A stretch of DNA of 64,000 nucleotides from Brachynemurus nebulosus. Its lineage: Eukaryota; Arthropoda; Insecta; Neuroptera; Myrmeleontidae. The notes below the pieces were generated by a model. The model saw nothing but the letters and a program-made list of their open reading frames with translations, made no database searches and was not told the origin of the DNA. Below are positions 21,969 to 33,321 of the stretch, piece by piece (the first letter of the stretch is position 1; every line of letters begins with the position of its first letter). Made by a program: the position numbers and the translations under genes. The DNA is taken from the NCBI GenBank assembly GCA_035578155.1, contig JAPWDM010000013.1, positions 12,425,527-12,489,526 of the forward strand, written 5' to 3'.

Positions 21969-22517
21969 CAGTGGTTCCAGGGTGGAACCACTGGAAAACC
22001 TGGAAAAGTCAAGGAATTTCAGTCGTAGTCAGGGATTTTTTCAGTTTTCGCCCCGGCGCGGCGGGAAGTAGTTTTTCTACCAAGTTTTTTGACGTTTTTT
22101 TTTTGCTTTTTAGTTGTATTTTTGCCGCTGACGAGCCAAAAAAAAGGTCGTTAAAAAACTTTATTTTTAACCAATATTTTTTTTTGGAGTACGTCCTGGA
22201 ATTTTATTCAAAGTCGGGGAGAAGTCAGGGAAAAGTCAGGGAATTTTGAAATTGGTTTTTAATCGCCACCCTGGGTTCCTAAACTGTGTTCGGCGAAACA
22301 TTGGTGTGTTTTCCATAAGCAGTCATGAAGTAGGTACTCCACGAAAAGTATGGTATGGTTTTTCGTGTTTAGTTTTTTTTTTTTTGCTCGCCAATGGTAT
22401 TTTTGGAAAAGTACTTAACGACTTACGTGGAGTAGTAGAATTCTTTTACTCGCCAATTGGTACAAATTTGAAAACTTAAAAAAATGTTCTACGATAGAAA
22501 ACGTTTGGGAAGCACTG
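21969..22517 (+). mobile_element. hAT element with CAGTGGTTCC ends, split by a second insertion
   Basis: The 8-bp target duplication GTGTGGGA is perfect at 21961-21968 and 22518-22525. The left TIR is CAGTGGTTC, interrupted, then CTAAACTGTGTTCGGCG. The right end, read inward, is CAGTGCTTCCCAAACGTTTT. CAGTGGTTC-type termini are known from Charlie/Blackjack-like hAT elements. Without the insertion the element is about 250 bp and non-coding. Confidence 0.9.
21978..22273 (+). mobile_element. CAGGGTGG-type MITE with 5-bp duplication, copy 1
   Basis: Ends CAGGGTGG and CCACCCTG, with exact GGTTC duplicated at 21973-21977 and 22274-22278. Internal landmarks GTCAGGGATTTTTTCAGTTT and GTCAGGGAATTTTGAA are shared with 50831-51524. 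It sits nine bases inside the left TIR of the CAGTGGTTCC hAT element. A 5-bp duplication with CAGGG ends fits hAT5-like elements; this class call is inference. The 96-codon frame overlapping it is not a gene. Confidence 0.9.
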
Positions 22518-22525
22518 GTGTGGGA

Positions 22526-23780
22526 TATTGTTTAGAGGAAAGCCGTAAAATACTGAGCTTCAAAGTGTCCAATACTAGCCTATTCTCTTCCCCACAAAAT
22601 CTAAAAAAACTACTGATCCAAAACATTTGTTAAAAACATTGAGTTGGAGTTATTTTGGCTAAGTTGTGTCGGTAGTTTTCGGGGATATCGGCAAGCAAAT
22701 TTTCGAAAATTCAAAAAGTATTATAATTTACAGTAGAGAAAATGGTCTTCAGTAAATGAAATTTTGCATCAAAATGACATGTTTCAAAAATTCAAAGCCA
22801 CATCATTAAGGGAAATGTTGAAAAATGCACAAAATTGTCGTTTTTTTACGAGTAATGGTGCGTAGTCACTGAGAACCCCTAATTTAGTGAGTATCCAACG
22901 CGCACTTGCCCAATTCTTTTTAATTGTATTCATTCATATATGCTGAATATTCAGCGAGTATTTCCTAATCGTAGAATAAATTATATGAAAATTATAATGC
23001 GAACATACGGTATAGTGTGCATAAGGTAATGATCCCAAATATTATGATCTTATAGTAGTGAACACTTAAAATAGTTGTAGATCTTTATTTACATGTGTTT
23101 AAAAATTTTCCCGTTTTTTATCGAGTATTCAAAAAACCGTGCTTCCAACTTTTCAGTATATATAATTTGATTCAAATCTGGTATGTTTACCTTATTTAAT
23201 TCATAATCATCTTATCTTTTTTGACCACAGTGTATTACGTGAGAGGAAACCGCTTATAATTTTGTTTTTATTATTATTGTTATTGGCCGGCCATCTTTGT
23301 ACGTAATAATGGGTCTTTAAATTAACTAGATATTGTATTATACTTGGGTCGAAATATTGTTTAATTTTTTTTTTTCGTAATATCCCACTAAAATAAAATA
23401 TATGGTTTGGTTTTACGACCGTCCACCTTTTTATTTAGTTTTATTAAAATAATAAAAAAAAATATTATTTCAAATAATTAAAATTATGAGAAATTTCCTG
23501 GGGCCGCATAGACGAATGTAATCGTAAAAATATTTATTTATCGTGACATGGTAATAACCTAAAAAAAAAAATGCGTGAAAGATAGATTTTTCGAATTTTG
23601 AAAATTTAATGCCTTGGGGGCACGTTACGTCCTTTCGTTCTGTTTAAAAATCGAGAGTTACAGTCAAAGACAGTTTTGAAGCTTTAAGGAGTTATATACT
23701 GTTGTAGCGGACGAAATGATGACATTGAGTCGATATTTTTTTAACAGCAGAATAGATATTTAGCAATCCTCAGTAGTTTT
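22526..23780. other. Unassigned 1.25 kb
   Basis: Mostly AT-rich. GTATCCAACGCGCACTTGC near 22891 is the inverted partner of a block near 20028. No gene is recognised. Confidence 0.35.
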
Positions 23781-23796
23781 GCCAGTAGGTTATGAC

Positions 23797-24975
23797 CACA
23801 GACCAATGAACACAATTATATTGTACCTACTACTAGACAAAGCGTAAAGTCAATTTGTAGGCATTTTTCTTGAGGCAGGTTACGAGGTGAAACGGGTGAG
23901 ATTTAATGAATATAATGAGAGAAATTCTAAATAATTCTCCACTTGCTCGTGCTCATGCTCCACTTGCTCATGCTCATGCTCAATATGCTCGACTTGCTCC
24001 ATGTACTCATACTTACTTTGCTTCATTTGCTTACAGTAATTTTCGTACTTACGTACATAATTATATACCAACATTTTTTCAAAGTCTCCGTTGAAATGCA
24101 TTCACAATTATTGTCAATGGTTTAAGAAGGGTCATCTTTTGTTATATTTTTTCCAACTTGAGCTAGTGAAGGTACATATTTGTACAGATTAATTTCTTTT
24201 ATTTTATAAAAACAGGTAAATTTTTAAGAAATTGTTCTAAATAGATATTTATGATAATTGTTATTTTCTTATTTTTAATATGAATTTATATAAATATAAA
24301 ATCCTTATATAGAGTCTATGTTAGACTAAACTTTTTTAGTTAGTTAGACTAAAGTTATATAATATTATGATAATAATTATTCATTCAATCATTTGTTGAA
24401 AGGTCTATCATTATGTGTGTGGAAATATTTGGATAACTAGTAACTTTTCCTATAAATTAAAATATATCAAAGAAGGGACAGATTTTTATTTTATCTGTAT
24501 TAATTATTTTGAGTTTAAGAAATATTACCCTAATTTTTAAAGTTTTATTTTTGTAAAATATTGCATTTGTACATCGAAATTTGTATGTTTGACTGTATTG
24601 CATATTTGTATGAAATTTTTCTAAGTAAGTATGAGAACATGGAGCAAATCGATCATATTGAGCATGAGCATGAGCAAGTGGAGAATTCTTTAGAATTTCT
24701 CTCAATATATTGTCCATTTTTCAGCAAATGGCACTATAATTATTGGTAGGACATTTGTATACATACGTATGTTGAAAATAAAGCGAATACCACTTTTTTC
24801 TTTCAAAATTTTGCAGTTTCTTCTCAAAAAAGTAAAATTTTATTATCAATATTATGTTTTTACAATAATTATTTGAAAACGTTACTACGGATACCATCGG
24901 TTATTGCTTTGATTACTATATTATAGAATACTATTAGGTCGTATCTGGCTGCCTCAGTCATACATTAATATAATA
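23797..24975 (+). mobile_element. hAT element with CACAGACC ends, truncated copy 1
   Basis: Left end CACAGACCAATGAACAC and the following sequence match 50712-50830. After an insertion, 24712-24957 matches 51532-51780 (landmark CAAAATTTTGCAGTTTCTTC). The right terminus seen in copy 2 is missing, so the element is 3'-truncated. It hosts the element at 23917-24703. Confidence 0.8.
23917..24703. mobile_element. TIR element with GCTCATGCTC arrays (nested)
   Basis: Ends GAGAGAAATTCTAAATAATT and AGAATTCTTTAGAATTTCTCTC-type complement pair over about 40 bp, running into GCTCATGCTC/GAGCATGAGC repeats. Flanks AATATAAT and AATATATT agree at 7 of 8 positions. Copy 2 of the host at 51525-51545 shows the sequence without this insertion. 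Frames inside translate only the GAGCAT-type repeats (His-Glu, Ala-His) and are not genes. Confidence 0.85.
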
Positions 24976-25869
24976 AAACCTTCCCTTAAAAAAAAAATCG
25001 AAACAATTTTATTGTACAAATTTTCACCACTTTTCCCTATTAATTTTCTACAAAACGAAAAAAAAAACGAACTCAACAATACAGAATGGGAAAAACTTAA
25101 CATCCCCATTTCAAACCTCTTTCGTACGCCAAAATGAGTAATTTCATAAATTAATAAAAATAAAAAAAAGTCGTAATAATTATCTTTAGTACCTTCTGCC
25201 AGCAGAGTACCAAGTAAGTACCAGTACCAACCGCCTACTAAGTGCCCACAACCCGGAAAATAGGGAAAATAAAATGGGAAAAATGTGTCACATTTGATAT
25301 AATAATAACAATACTCGTAAAAAGGAAATTTTACTCACTTTATTATCATCATCATCGTCAGCGTCAGTGTTAGCGTCGGTAGAGAGTTGAAGAGGTAGGT
25401 CTCTAGCTAGCATAGCAGCCGGTTATTACGACACGCTCCAACTACTCCAGAGCGGGATGGGGCGCAGGGGGATGGGGACGAGTCAATGAAGACACAGATG
25501 ACCTCTTAACTACCGTCGAGACAAAACCTAACGTTGTCGTATAACAACCGTGCAGTTATAATTACGACAATTAAAAGAACAGTTTAAAATCTCGGGTAAA
25601 AATAAAATGGCTACGAATATAATGAGGGAAAAGGAAAACGGAATGGAAAGTGGTAAAATTTTGTTGCTACTATAGTATACGCAATCTATCAGTTTACGAG
25701 GTGTTTTTTTTTCGGGTTTCGTGCCTTAAAAGAAAGAACGGAACCGTTATACCTTTATATCTGTTGAGACAAATGGGTAGGGCCCGGTCGAAAGTGTATA
25801 TTTTGAATATCTGAATCAATCAATATTTGGGATTTGTTTTAGTTTTTCGCACTGATTAGTGAGTTTTCC
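24976..25869. other. Unassigned, with a remnant of a CAGGRCC-type element
   Basis: 25778-25860 (AGGGCCCGGTCGAAAGTG, then GATTTGTTTTAGTTT) resembles 43010-43085, so it is a remnant of that element type. The rest, including a moderately GC-rich patch near 25420-25500, shows no frame. Confidence 0.4.
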
Positions 25870-26345
25870 CTGTCGACACTTTTTTAAGCAATGGACAAAT
25901 GTTTGAAAGCAATTCTTTAACGCTGAATAGATTTCTTGTACCCATTAATTGGAATTGGAAAATTGGAACTTTGTCTACCGCATGTAATTCAGATAAATAA
26001 TGACATTTTTGTAAACATTAGAGAAATGTTTAATAATAATTCTTAAACTCTAAATAGAATTCTTGTAGCCCGGAATCATTTTCACTATTATCTGGAGTAA
26101 TATTAAATTGTGTAATATGAAATGTCGTTTTCCGACCACTTGGCCAAGAATACAATTCAGATAAATATCGACACTTTTTTAAACATTAAAAGAAGTGTTT
26201 AATAACAATTTTTCAACTCTGAATTGAATTGTTGTAGTTCGGAATCATTTTCGCCATTATTTTAGAATGATATTAGGTTGTGTAATATGAAATGTCGTTT
26301 TCCGACCACTTGGCCGAGAATATAATTCAGATAAGTTTCGACACT
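25870..26345 (+). repeat. About 170-bp tandem repeat, array 1
   Basis: Roughly two and a half units. The block TGTAATATGAAATGTCGTTT followed by TCCGACCACTTGGCC occurs at 26111 and 26281 (period 170), with a more diverged unit upstream. The same unit forms the array at 57247-57680. Non-coding. Confidence 0.8.
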
Positions 26346-26382
26346 CAGGCTCGGATTATCGCGTAGCTAAATATTTTGGTAG

Positions 26383-26464
26383 TTTTAGCGAATTTCCAGA
26401 ATGGAATTCAGGTATTTCAGCCATTGTCATGACGCGACTTGAGCCCGGGACTATGGCAGAAAAA

Positions 26465-26531
<67 letters not shown>

Positions 26532-26823
26532 TATATATATATATATATAACATTGGAAGTCTCAAACCCTTGGATGAGTTCTTCATCCAGATATGTCGGA
26601 TGCCAGGAACATAGTTTTTGTTCTTGCAAAAAATTAGTTTTTTGCCAAAACTTCCATTTATTCAAAAATTTTTGCGAAATTTTTTTACACCATTTAAAAG
26701 AGGAGAAAAGTTACATCAAAAAGGTCTTTAAACGAGTATTCTATGTCAGTAGGTTTCCGAGAAGAACTAATTTTTATAAACGGAAATTCGCTATGTTATG
26801 CAGGATGCTGCGACAGAGGTATT
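26383..26823 (-). mobile_element. Family A repeat, - orientation
   Basis: Complete by landmarks: 3' hairpin TAGCGAATTTCCAGAATGG at the left, (TA)n core, the block GGATGCCAGGAACATAGTTT, then CGGAAATTCGCTATGTTATG and GCTGCGACAG at the right. The short inverted repeat TAGCGAATTTCC/GGAAATTCGCTA lies at or near both ends. Frames overlapping it (for example 26439-26894) are products of the microsatellite. Confidence 0.8.
26473..26549. repeat. (TA)n microsatellite
   Basis: About 38 TA units with one interruption (TAG), preceded by an A run. It forms the core of the family A copy. Confidence 0.95.
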
Positions 26824-27154
26824 ATAGATTTATTGTTTTACATTTTTTGTATGCTCTGTATCCTGTAAGGCTGGGAGGGGACGTTGTAAGATGAAAATGT
26901 CTGGGACCCTAAAGTAGGTTAATCCGTCCCTGCTTGTATGATCAGCCTCATATTCGTCTGTTCATATCTGTCACAGACGTTTTTCTTGAAAAACCTTTTT
27001 TTGTCAGTGGGTTTTTTCCCTTAAAAATTTAGAAAATTCGTTATACAGGCGTTAGGTTGTACAGGATACTGTGACAGGAGTATTTTTCATCATCTCTCGA
27101 ACATGTTTACATGATTCATTAAGACTCTTTTTCTCGAATTAAACAAGGTCTTTT

Positions 27155-27414
27155 TTAAAAAAACATGGAATCGTTGCTTTGTCACTTTTCACAACAAAAA
27201 TCGTATAAAGACGAGTCGACTTTCGGCGATTACGCCATCCTCAGGTAAAAAACACAACTAAAAACTGTTCTTTAGGCGAAGCTGTTTATATAAGCTATAA
27301 TACAGTTTTGGTTGTGTTTTTCACCTGAGGATGTCGTAATGGCCGAAAGTCGACTCATATTTATACGATTTTTGTTGTGAAAAGTGACAAAGCAACGATC
27401 CCATGTTTTTTTAA
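27155..27414. mobile_element. Long inverted-repeat element with hammerhead-like motif
   Basis: Two arms of about 110 bp pair almost perfectly (left includes CACTTTTCACAACAAAAATC, right its complement) around a spacer of roughly 40 bp. Each arm holds CCTGAGGATG followed by a small stem and GGCCGAAAGTCGACTC or a close variant. No flanking duplication is resolved. Fold-back structure is certain; origin is not. Confidence 0.8.
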
Positions 27415-28229
27415 TATGAATTTTCACAAAGTAAACCTTTCCAATATTAATTATTTAAAGTTTTTTTGTAAAAATGTTTTTCTAGAAAGTTCTTATTTAA
27501 TTTCTAACAAAACTGAATCCACGGCATCTGTTAGTAGCACCAGAATTCTAACAATCAAATCATTAATCAAAGAAAATTTGTTGGCAACATTTTCGAAAAT
27601 TTTTCAAAAGATAATCGATCATAACAAGCGAAACAAAAAAAAAGTATGTTTCGCCCAGTATGAGGCATAACAAGCAGGCACCATTTTTCTTTTCATTCTA
27701 ATGCGTATTTTTAAAGCTAATTATTTCAATGAGACTACAGTCAGCAAACAGAACGGCTTATTGGTCGTACACATACATATACATACATATATCTATGTGA
27801 ATTACAACATAACTTTCTCCCGTCAAAATTGGTTATTGATGTTATGTAATAAAACATTATTCAAGATCATGCGTCGCTAACTAATACATACATAACAGAA
27901 AATAAACGAATGACATTAAAAATGAAACTTTTAATCATTACTTTGGAGATTAAATACACTTTCAATTGGCGTTGGCACACAGCTTCCTCGTATTCGTAAT
28001 GGATTATCGTTTCGTCATATTATTAACGTCACGTTTGAAACAAGAATAGCATTAAGATATGGTTATAATGAGTTGTTTCTTAAATGGAAGTTCAAAAAAG
28101 ACTGACCGCGTAGCTTTTTTTAGCTCCAAACTGTCAAATAATTGCAAGAAATCAAAATTAAACCTTTTTTTTTCATAGTTTAACAAGAAAAACAAAGCGT
28201 TTATTCATTCCATGCATTTTAGGCAAACA
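27415..28229. other. AT-rich sequence, unsupported 97-codon frame
   Basis: A plus frame at 27377-27670 begins inside the fold-back arm and has no known motif. No gene is called. Confidence 0.35.
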
Positions 28230-28430
28230 CAGTAACTTTGATTGTAATGAAATTCATAGGGGATGATATTAATGGCCTAATCCCCCAAATACTCCAAAAT
28301 TTGAGCGAAATGAGACCAATAGTGTCCAAAATATCAAAGCGCCGTGGATACCGTGACTCCGATTGTGATGAAATTCGTCACAGGGGACCATCTAAGAACC
28401 AAACTGCACAATTTCTAAAAATTTCACAAA
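28230..28430 (+). repeat. Dispersed repeat J with a 121-bp internal duplication
   Basis: GATTGTAATGAAATTCATAG (about 28240) and GATTGTGATGAAATTCGTCA (28361) mark two related units 121 bp apart. The second continues GGGGACCATCTAAGAACC, the uninterrupted form of the site into which the 3661-4131 MITE inserted. The 106-codon frame at 28238-28558 lies mostly in this repeat and is not called as a gene. Confidence 0.65.
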
Positions 28431-29467
28431 AAATGCTATCGAATAGTTCTGAAGTTATTCCACTTGGCGGAATCATTGGACACACGGACGGGCAAAATTG
28501 TTCAGGACGCTCTAAAACGTCAAATGGGCGGAAAAATTTTCATTTCATTATTTTGTAATGACCAAAATGCAGCGGTAGTCTATTTTTTGGGCCGCCCATG
28601 AGACTCAAGATTTAATTTCTGGTCCTGGATGCAACAAGACTTCAAGTCTTACCCCAATATACGATCCTTTCTTAGCGCAGCCCTCAGTATAGTTTTAATC
28701 TAAAATTTACTGTGTCGGATATTATACTACAAATTTATATGGCGACGATAATGAACAAATGATCCTGCTTAAGATTTCGGTAATATATACGTACCAATCT
28801 AAATCCTCCATTTCCTCATCTGGTTAATTAATTAATTAAACCCACTTAATTAAACCATTTGATCCGTCGTGTCGTTCGACTGGACTATTGTTCAGTTATG
28901 ACTTGAAGCTCTCCTCCATATGTGAATATCGTCTAAATTTATTATCAGTTTCAATCTTGTGTTAATTTGTTAAACACATAAAGGTGAGGCAAATCGTATT
29001 ACAGCTGCAAGAAATGTTCTTATGAGATTGTTTCTGGAAATTTTAAGAGAATTACATATCTCGTGTTATATGCTGTATGCTGTCCATTGTATAATTCCTT
29101 TTAATTTCGACAAAATAACTGACTCATGCTAGAATAATCTGAACGCCCTCTCGTATTATTGTAGCCTAGATAAAGAACAATACAGTAGTATCATAGTACT
29201 TATGCATACTCAAAATAAACAAAACAAAACCAGTATACAGTCTCTGTCAAAAATAATATTGCCATATTTAATTAAAGGCTATTATTTCTGGTGTGTAAAC
29301 AGAAGATTTGTGTAATAGGGAGAGCAGAGTGAATTGAATCGAGTCTTCCCGTTACCCTTCCCCCCTTTCTTTCTTTCACACTCTCTAGCGAGTTCATTTT
29401 CAAAAAAAGTGGAGAATCTTTTTGTATTAGTTTAAAGTAACATTATTAGATCCTGACTGTATTCCTG
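28431..29467. other. Unassigned 1 kb
   Basis: 28595-28627 reads like a worn hAT-type right end (GGGCCGCCCATGAGACTC, then TTCTGGTCCTG), but no left end is seen. Otherwise AT-rich without features. Confidence 0.3.
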
Positions 29468-29683
29468 TTATATCAAATTTGGATTTGCGTCTTCATATTT
29501 GTCAGTATTTGTCGAAAAAATAAAAAGCGCAGTTCGCTTTTTTTGTTTCCAAGATAATGCCCCCGACATTTGTTTTATGCACGGCTCATGTATCGGTACA
29601 TAACTCCCCCCACTAAAGAAAAATCCTTGAAGTTCTTCAAAAAAAGAAAATACTCGCTGAAGGGAGATATTTTTAGGACGCAA
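29468..29683 (-). other. Minus-strand open frame, unrecognised
   Basis: A 71-codon frame including FFEELQGFFFSGGSYVP and ALSWKQKKRTALF. It lies about 270 bp downstream of, and on the same strand as, the frame at 29950-30225. I do not recognise it. It could be a decayed piece of the same old coding sequence or chance. Confidence 0.15.
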
Positions 29684-29949
29684 ACTAAATTGTTTCCTGT
29701 TTTCGTGTGCTTATATGTCAATACATCTCCGTGCATGCAATTTTAAAATAAGTTTTTCGCTTGAGTGTCTCGTGCTTCGTAAACTTTCAATATTTCACTG
29801 AAATCTGCACTCCTGATGTGTGCGGAACTCAATACTTTGGATATCTCAGATACTTACATCTCAAAGAGGACAAACAATATCTTGCAAAAACATAAAACAT
29901 TGAAAACTAAGAATTCATTCTCTAAACCGCAACCGAACCTCTCTTCCCC

Positions 29950-30225
29950 TCATGATAAAAATGGAGCTTCTTCAGGATAATATACAAACCTGCTAACTGG
30001 CTCAACTGTGCCTTGCTTAAAGACAGCAATTCCTTTTTTCAATTTTGGACAAGACTGAACTGTAAGCGAGATGAACATTCCATCTTTTAGTTTCAGTCTT
30101 CCACAGTGAACCTCACTTTCTGGAATGATATTCTCCGAGGCTGTATCTCTTAATGGTTGAGGTGGGCCCTGTTTAAGTATTTTATGTGCCGTTCTTATCA
30201 AGATAACTGGACAGGTCCAAAGCAA
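29950..30225 (-). CDS. Candidate exon or decayed coding fragment, unknown function
   Basis: A 91-codon minus-strand frame in a patch distinctly GC-richer than its surroundings. The protein has balanced composition (for example SEVHCGRLKLKDGMFISLTV, then PKLKKGIAVFKQGTVEP) rather than the Ile/Tyr/Lys bias of chance frames here. On the minus strand a pyrimidine-rich tract and GACCTGTCCAG lie near its start, and TTAGCAG followed by GTTTGTATAT near its end could be a splice donor, so an internal exon about 200 bp long is possible. I recognise no domain. It may also be a pseudogene or part of an unknown transposon. Confidence 0.25.
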   Translation of the reverse strand: MLWTCPVILIRTAHKILKQGPPQPLRDTASENIIPESEVHCGRLKLKDGMFISLTVQSCPKLKKGIAVFKQGTVEPVSRFVYYPEEAPFLS

Positions 30226-30406
30226 AAAAGCAGAGCCTACTTTTTAAAAACTTGACAAGAATCCTTCACAAAAGGGCCAAGAAGTCCTGAATAATTAATG
30301 TGGTTCGAAGGAGCTAAACTATGTTAGGATGTTCCAGATTTTACGCGCTCACAAAAGGATTAGTGAACACAATAAATTCAGAGGAACTACCAGCATTGTA
30401 GAGTGC

Positions 30407-30799
30407 TACTGATGAGCAGTCTTGGACTTGGTTTTGTTCTTGCATTAAGAAATTTGGTCTTGGTCTTGCTGGAACAGTTTGAATCTTGGTCTTGGTCTTG
30501 TTAAATGCAGTCTTGGTGTTGGTATTGCTAAAAAGTCTTGCACTTTCTTGCATTTTTTCATTAGCGAATTTTTTCCTTCTAAAATCAGAATTTTCTCTCT
30601 TTACGGTATTAATTATACTTTCAAACTATTTAAATAGTTTAGGAGGAGTCTTACTTTTTTCTTGATCTTGCTCACTAGAGTCTTGGTATTGGTCTTGCAG
30701 CCATATTTATTGTTCTGGTCTTGGTCTTGCTATTGGTAATATACGTAGTCTTGGCCTTGCATTTTTTTGCAAGACCAAGACTAATTTTACTCATCATTA
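30407..30799 (-). mobile_element. hAT-type MITE with CTTGGT arrays, copy B
   Basis: Ends TACTGATGAGCAGTCTTGG and TTTTACTCATCATTA, worn forms of TAGTGATGAGC. Flanks TAGAGTGC and TAGAGTAC agree at 7 of 8 bases. The core TTTACGGTATTAATTATACT is shared with the other copies. The 70-codon frame over its left half is a hexamer-repeat product. Confidence 0.88.
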
Positions 30800-30807
30800 T
30801 AGAGTAC

Positions 30808-31499
30808 GTGAAACCAACACTTTTGATTATCCCTGTACCGTGTATCTAACCCATCATTTATAATAATGTTGAAAATGCAACGGCCTCTCATTCAAAAGCA
30901 CAAAACAATGATGAAGTATCATTCACACAAAGTCATCCAAATATCATTTTAAATCTACACTATATACACACAATAATATTTAGTTTTGAGTAGCTCAAAC
31001 TGAATGAATAACTTACTAAATTATTATAAGCGCTACAAACTCTAAATAAAATCAGATAGAACTGAAACTGTTGAAACTAACACTGGACATTTTAAGTACT
31101 TGGCTCGTACATAATATTGTTTGTCTGTGTGTTTGCTTGTATAATAATGAATTACATGGTGCTGATGATGATATCATATCCTCTGAATTGATAGTTAATT
31201 ACTGTTAACAACATAACTCATGCGATATAATGGACCTTTTAATGTACCACAAATACATATTATGTATTAAATTATATATTTTATCACTCACAGTTGCTAT
31301 GGGTAGTTTGTTAAGCAAGAATGAAATAAGTAATTCCGGCCATTTACTTACTTTTCTCCAGATTATTAATTACTGTGCTGCTTAATGTGATGTCAGATAT
31401 GTATTTGTTATCTTGTGATCAGAAGGACGGCGGTTAATTTGTATTTATTTCCGGTCTTCAATGTTTTAATGAAGATTGTAATGTAGTTTTTAAAGTGTT
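30808..31499. other. AT-rich sequence, nothing recognised
   Basis: No frame, RNA or repeat could be supported. Confidence 0.4.
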
Positions 31500-31930
31500 G
31501 ACCCCCCACCTCCACCATTTTTAAGCTACAATTTCATGCTTTTTCGACGTTTTCAAAGTTCACCCAAATAAACCTAGAGGGCTGAAATTTTGTATTCAAA
31601 TTGAGTTAGTATCAAGGGTGTGCCAACTTTTAAACCTTACCCCTTTTTTAGCAGTTTTGTCAAGGTAAAAATCTCCCCAAATAAACCTAGAGGGCTGAAA
31701 TTTTTTGTACAGGTTAAATTAATAATCAATCAGCTACTGCTTTTTGGAGGTTTCAACTTTTAACCCTTACCCCTTTAACATAAGATAATTATACCAATAT
31801 TTCCTTGATTTTTTTGCTCTTTTTCTAACATGTCTAGATTCTCTAAGGAAACCTAGAGGGCTGAAATTTTTTAGCATACATTAAGTTCCAGTATCCAGTT
31901 AGTGCCTCTTAGGGATTTCGCATGCCCCCT
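31500..31930 (+). repeat. Imperfect repeat units with AAACCTAGAGGGCTGAAATT
   Basis: The motif AAACCTAGAGGGCTGAAATT occurs at about 31572, 31684 and 31850, each followed some 40-80 bp later by a C-rich line such as ACCCTTACCCCTTT or GCCCCCTCCGCC. Spacing is uneven (about 112 and 165 bp). No frame runs through the units, so this is a decayed tandem repeat. Confidence 0.7.
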
Positions 31931-32840
31931 CCGCCACTTTTCCCATTTTTACATCGGAATTTAATGTTATTGTTATATGCGTTTAAGATGATTTATTTGA
32001 ATACTAATTATAGAAGTAGGCATTATTGATGTCATTTTTTATTTTATTTATAAAATAGGAATTTTTGTTTTTCACTGTTTAAGTTCACTGTTTAAGGTCC
32101 TTTTTTAATATTTAACAATAAAACAGAGAGGCTATTGGCAGATAAGCATGGGTAGGAATACCCTCGTGCGAATTGTGTTGGCTTTTTCCTGCTAAATGCT
32201 ATGGCATAAAGTTGAAATTTACTGAGATTCAGCCCTTAAAAACTTAAACTCTTTTTTTAATACCCCGATCAGCCGAACACTCATCATTAGTTTTAAAACC
32301 GCTAATATGGCAATGCGCCCGTAGCCTTTCAATTGCATTTAAATATCTTGAAAATACCGAAGATGTAGCGAAAAATTCGACTCCCGTGATGGGGCCCCGC
32401 TGCTCACGGCATTTTTTGTTACACAGTTGATTCAGAACTCACGCGTAACCGGATGGGTCACACTCTTTTCGATCAAATTTTGTATGGACCCTTCTTCTTC
32501 TAGGTACATATCTACAAAAACTATATTAAATCTTCTCCAAACAAAAATATTATGTACTTTGAAGCTTTTTCTTTGAACAGTTCCAACCTATTGAAACCGT
32601 TTTTAAGTTAGTAAATTATTAAAAATAAACACAAGCTCTACTGTCAAGGACACAATAAAATGTTGTTTAATTGTTACCTTACATTTCCGATAAACGTTTC
32701 ACAACAAATTGAAAAGAATGTCCCGTTCGAATCAATTGAGTGAGAATCTTGCTTTCATTATATTCTCTTCGGTAACCTATTATTATTTTATTTGGTACCA
32801 TGTGTCATTATATTTATAATAAGTACCAGTACTACTATCT
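31931..32840. other. Unassigned 0.9 kb
   Basis: No repeat partner or frame could be supported. Confidence 0.35.
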
Positions 32841-32934
32841 AGCTCAGCAAAGCATTTCAGAGCCAGTAACATTATTCAACGCACTACTTTCTCATCAATT
32901 GAATGCGAAATGTTTTGATGAGCCACAGGGTGGT
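32841..32934. repeat. Short inverted-repeat element, AGCTCAGCAAAGC type, copy 1
   Basis: Left AGCTCAGCAAAGCATTTCA and right GAAATGTTTTGATGAGCC form a hairpin. A related copy lies at 34318-34425. The 83-codon frame at 32800-33051 spans it and is not a gene. Confidence 0.55.
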
Positions 32935-33321
32935 ATATCACTGTGTGTACCGGAAATTGACGAGTTTCTTTGTAATGAACTCGACTATCATCCGCGCAAC
33001 GTAGTCATCCTTGTCGCTTCGGCCCGCATTGTCCCCACTGTCGCAGGGTAGTATGGACAGACTGACGGACGGACCGATGGGTTATTTTTGTTGTTAGATG
33101 TTCAGCCGGAGACGTGATTATAATGGGTGATACTAAATAAACTGATCGACGTCCTGTAAAACCTTTATATTCAATATTTTCACTTTGTAAAGAGTCAGTG
33201 GCAGTTGTGAAACAGTAATAGAGTGTATACTGCTGGTTTTGTAAAATCAATTATGTTGGTCAAACTTCTTTTACATGAATTTTTTGAAAAAATTACATAA
33301 CAAAAAAAAAATTCTCCCCGT

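Larger units (their letters stand above)
26346..26932. mobile_element. Possible CAGG-ended element containing a family A copy
   Basis: CAGGCTCGGATTATCGCG at the left and AATCCGTCCCTG at the right are imperfect inverted complements (CAGGSNCGGATT). The family A repeat lies between them. No target duplication was found, so the pairing may be coincidental. Confidence 0.4.
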
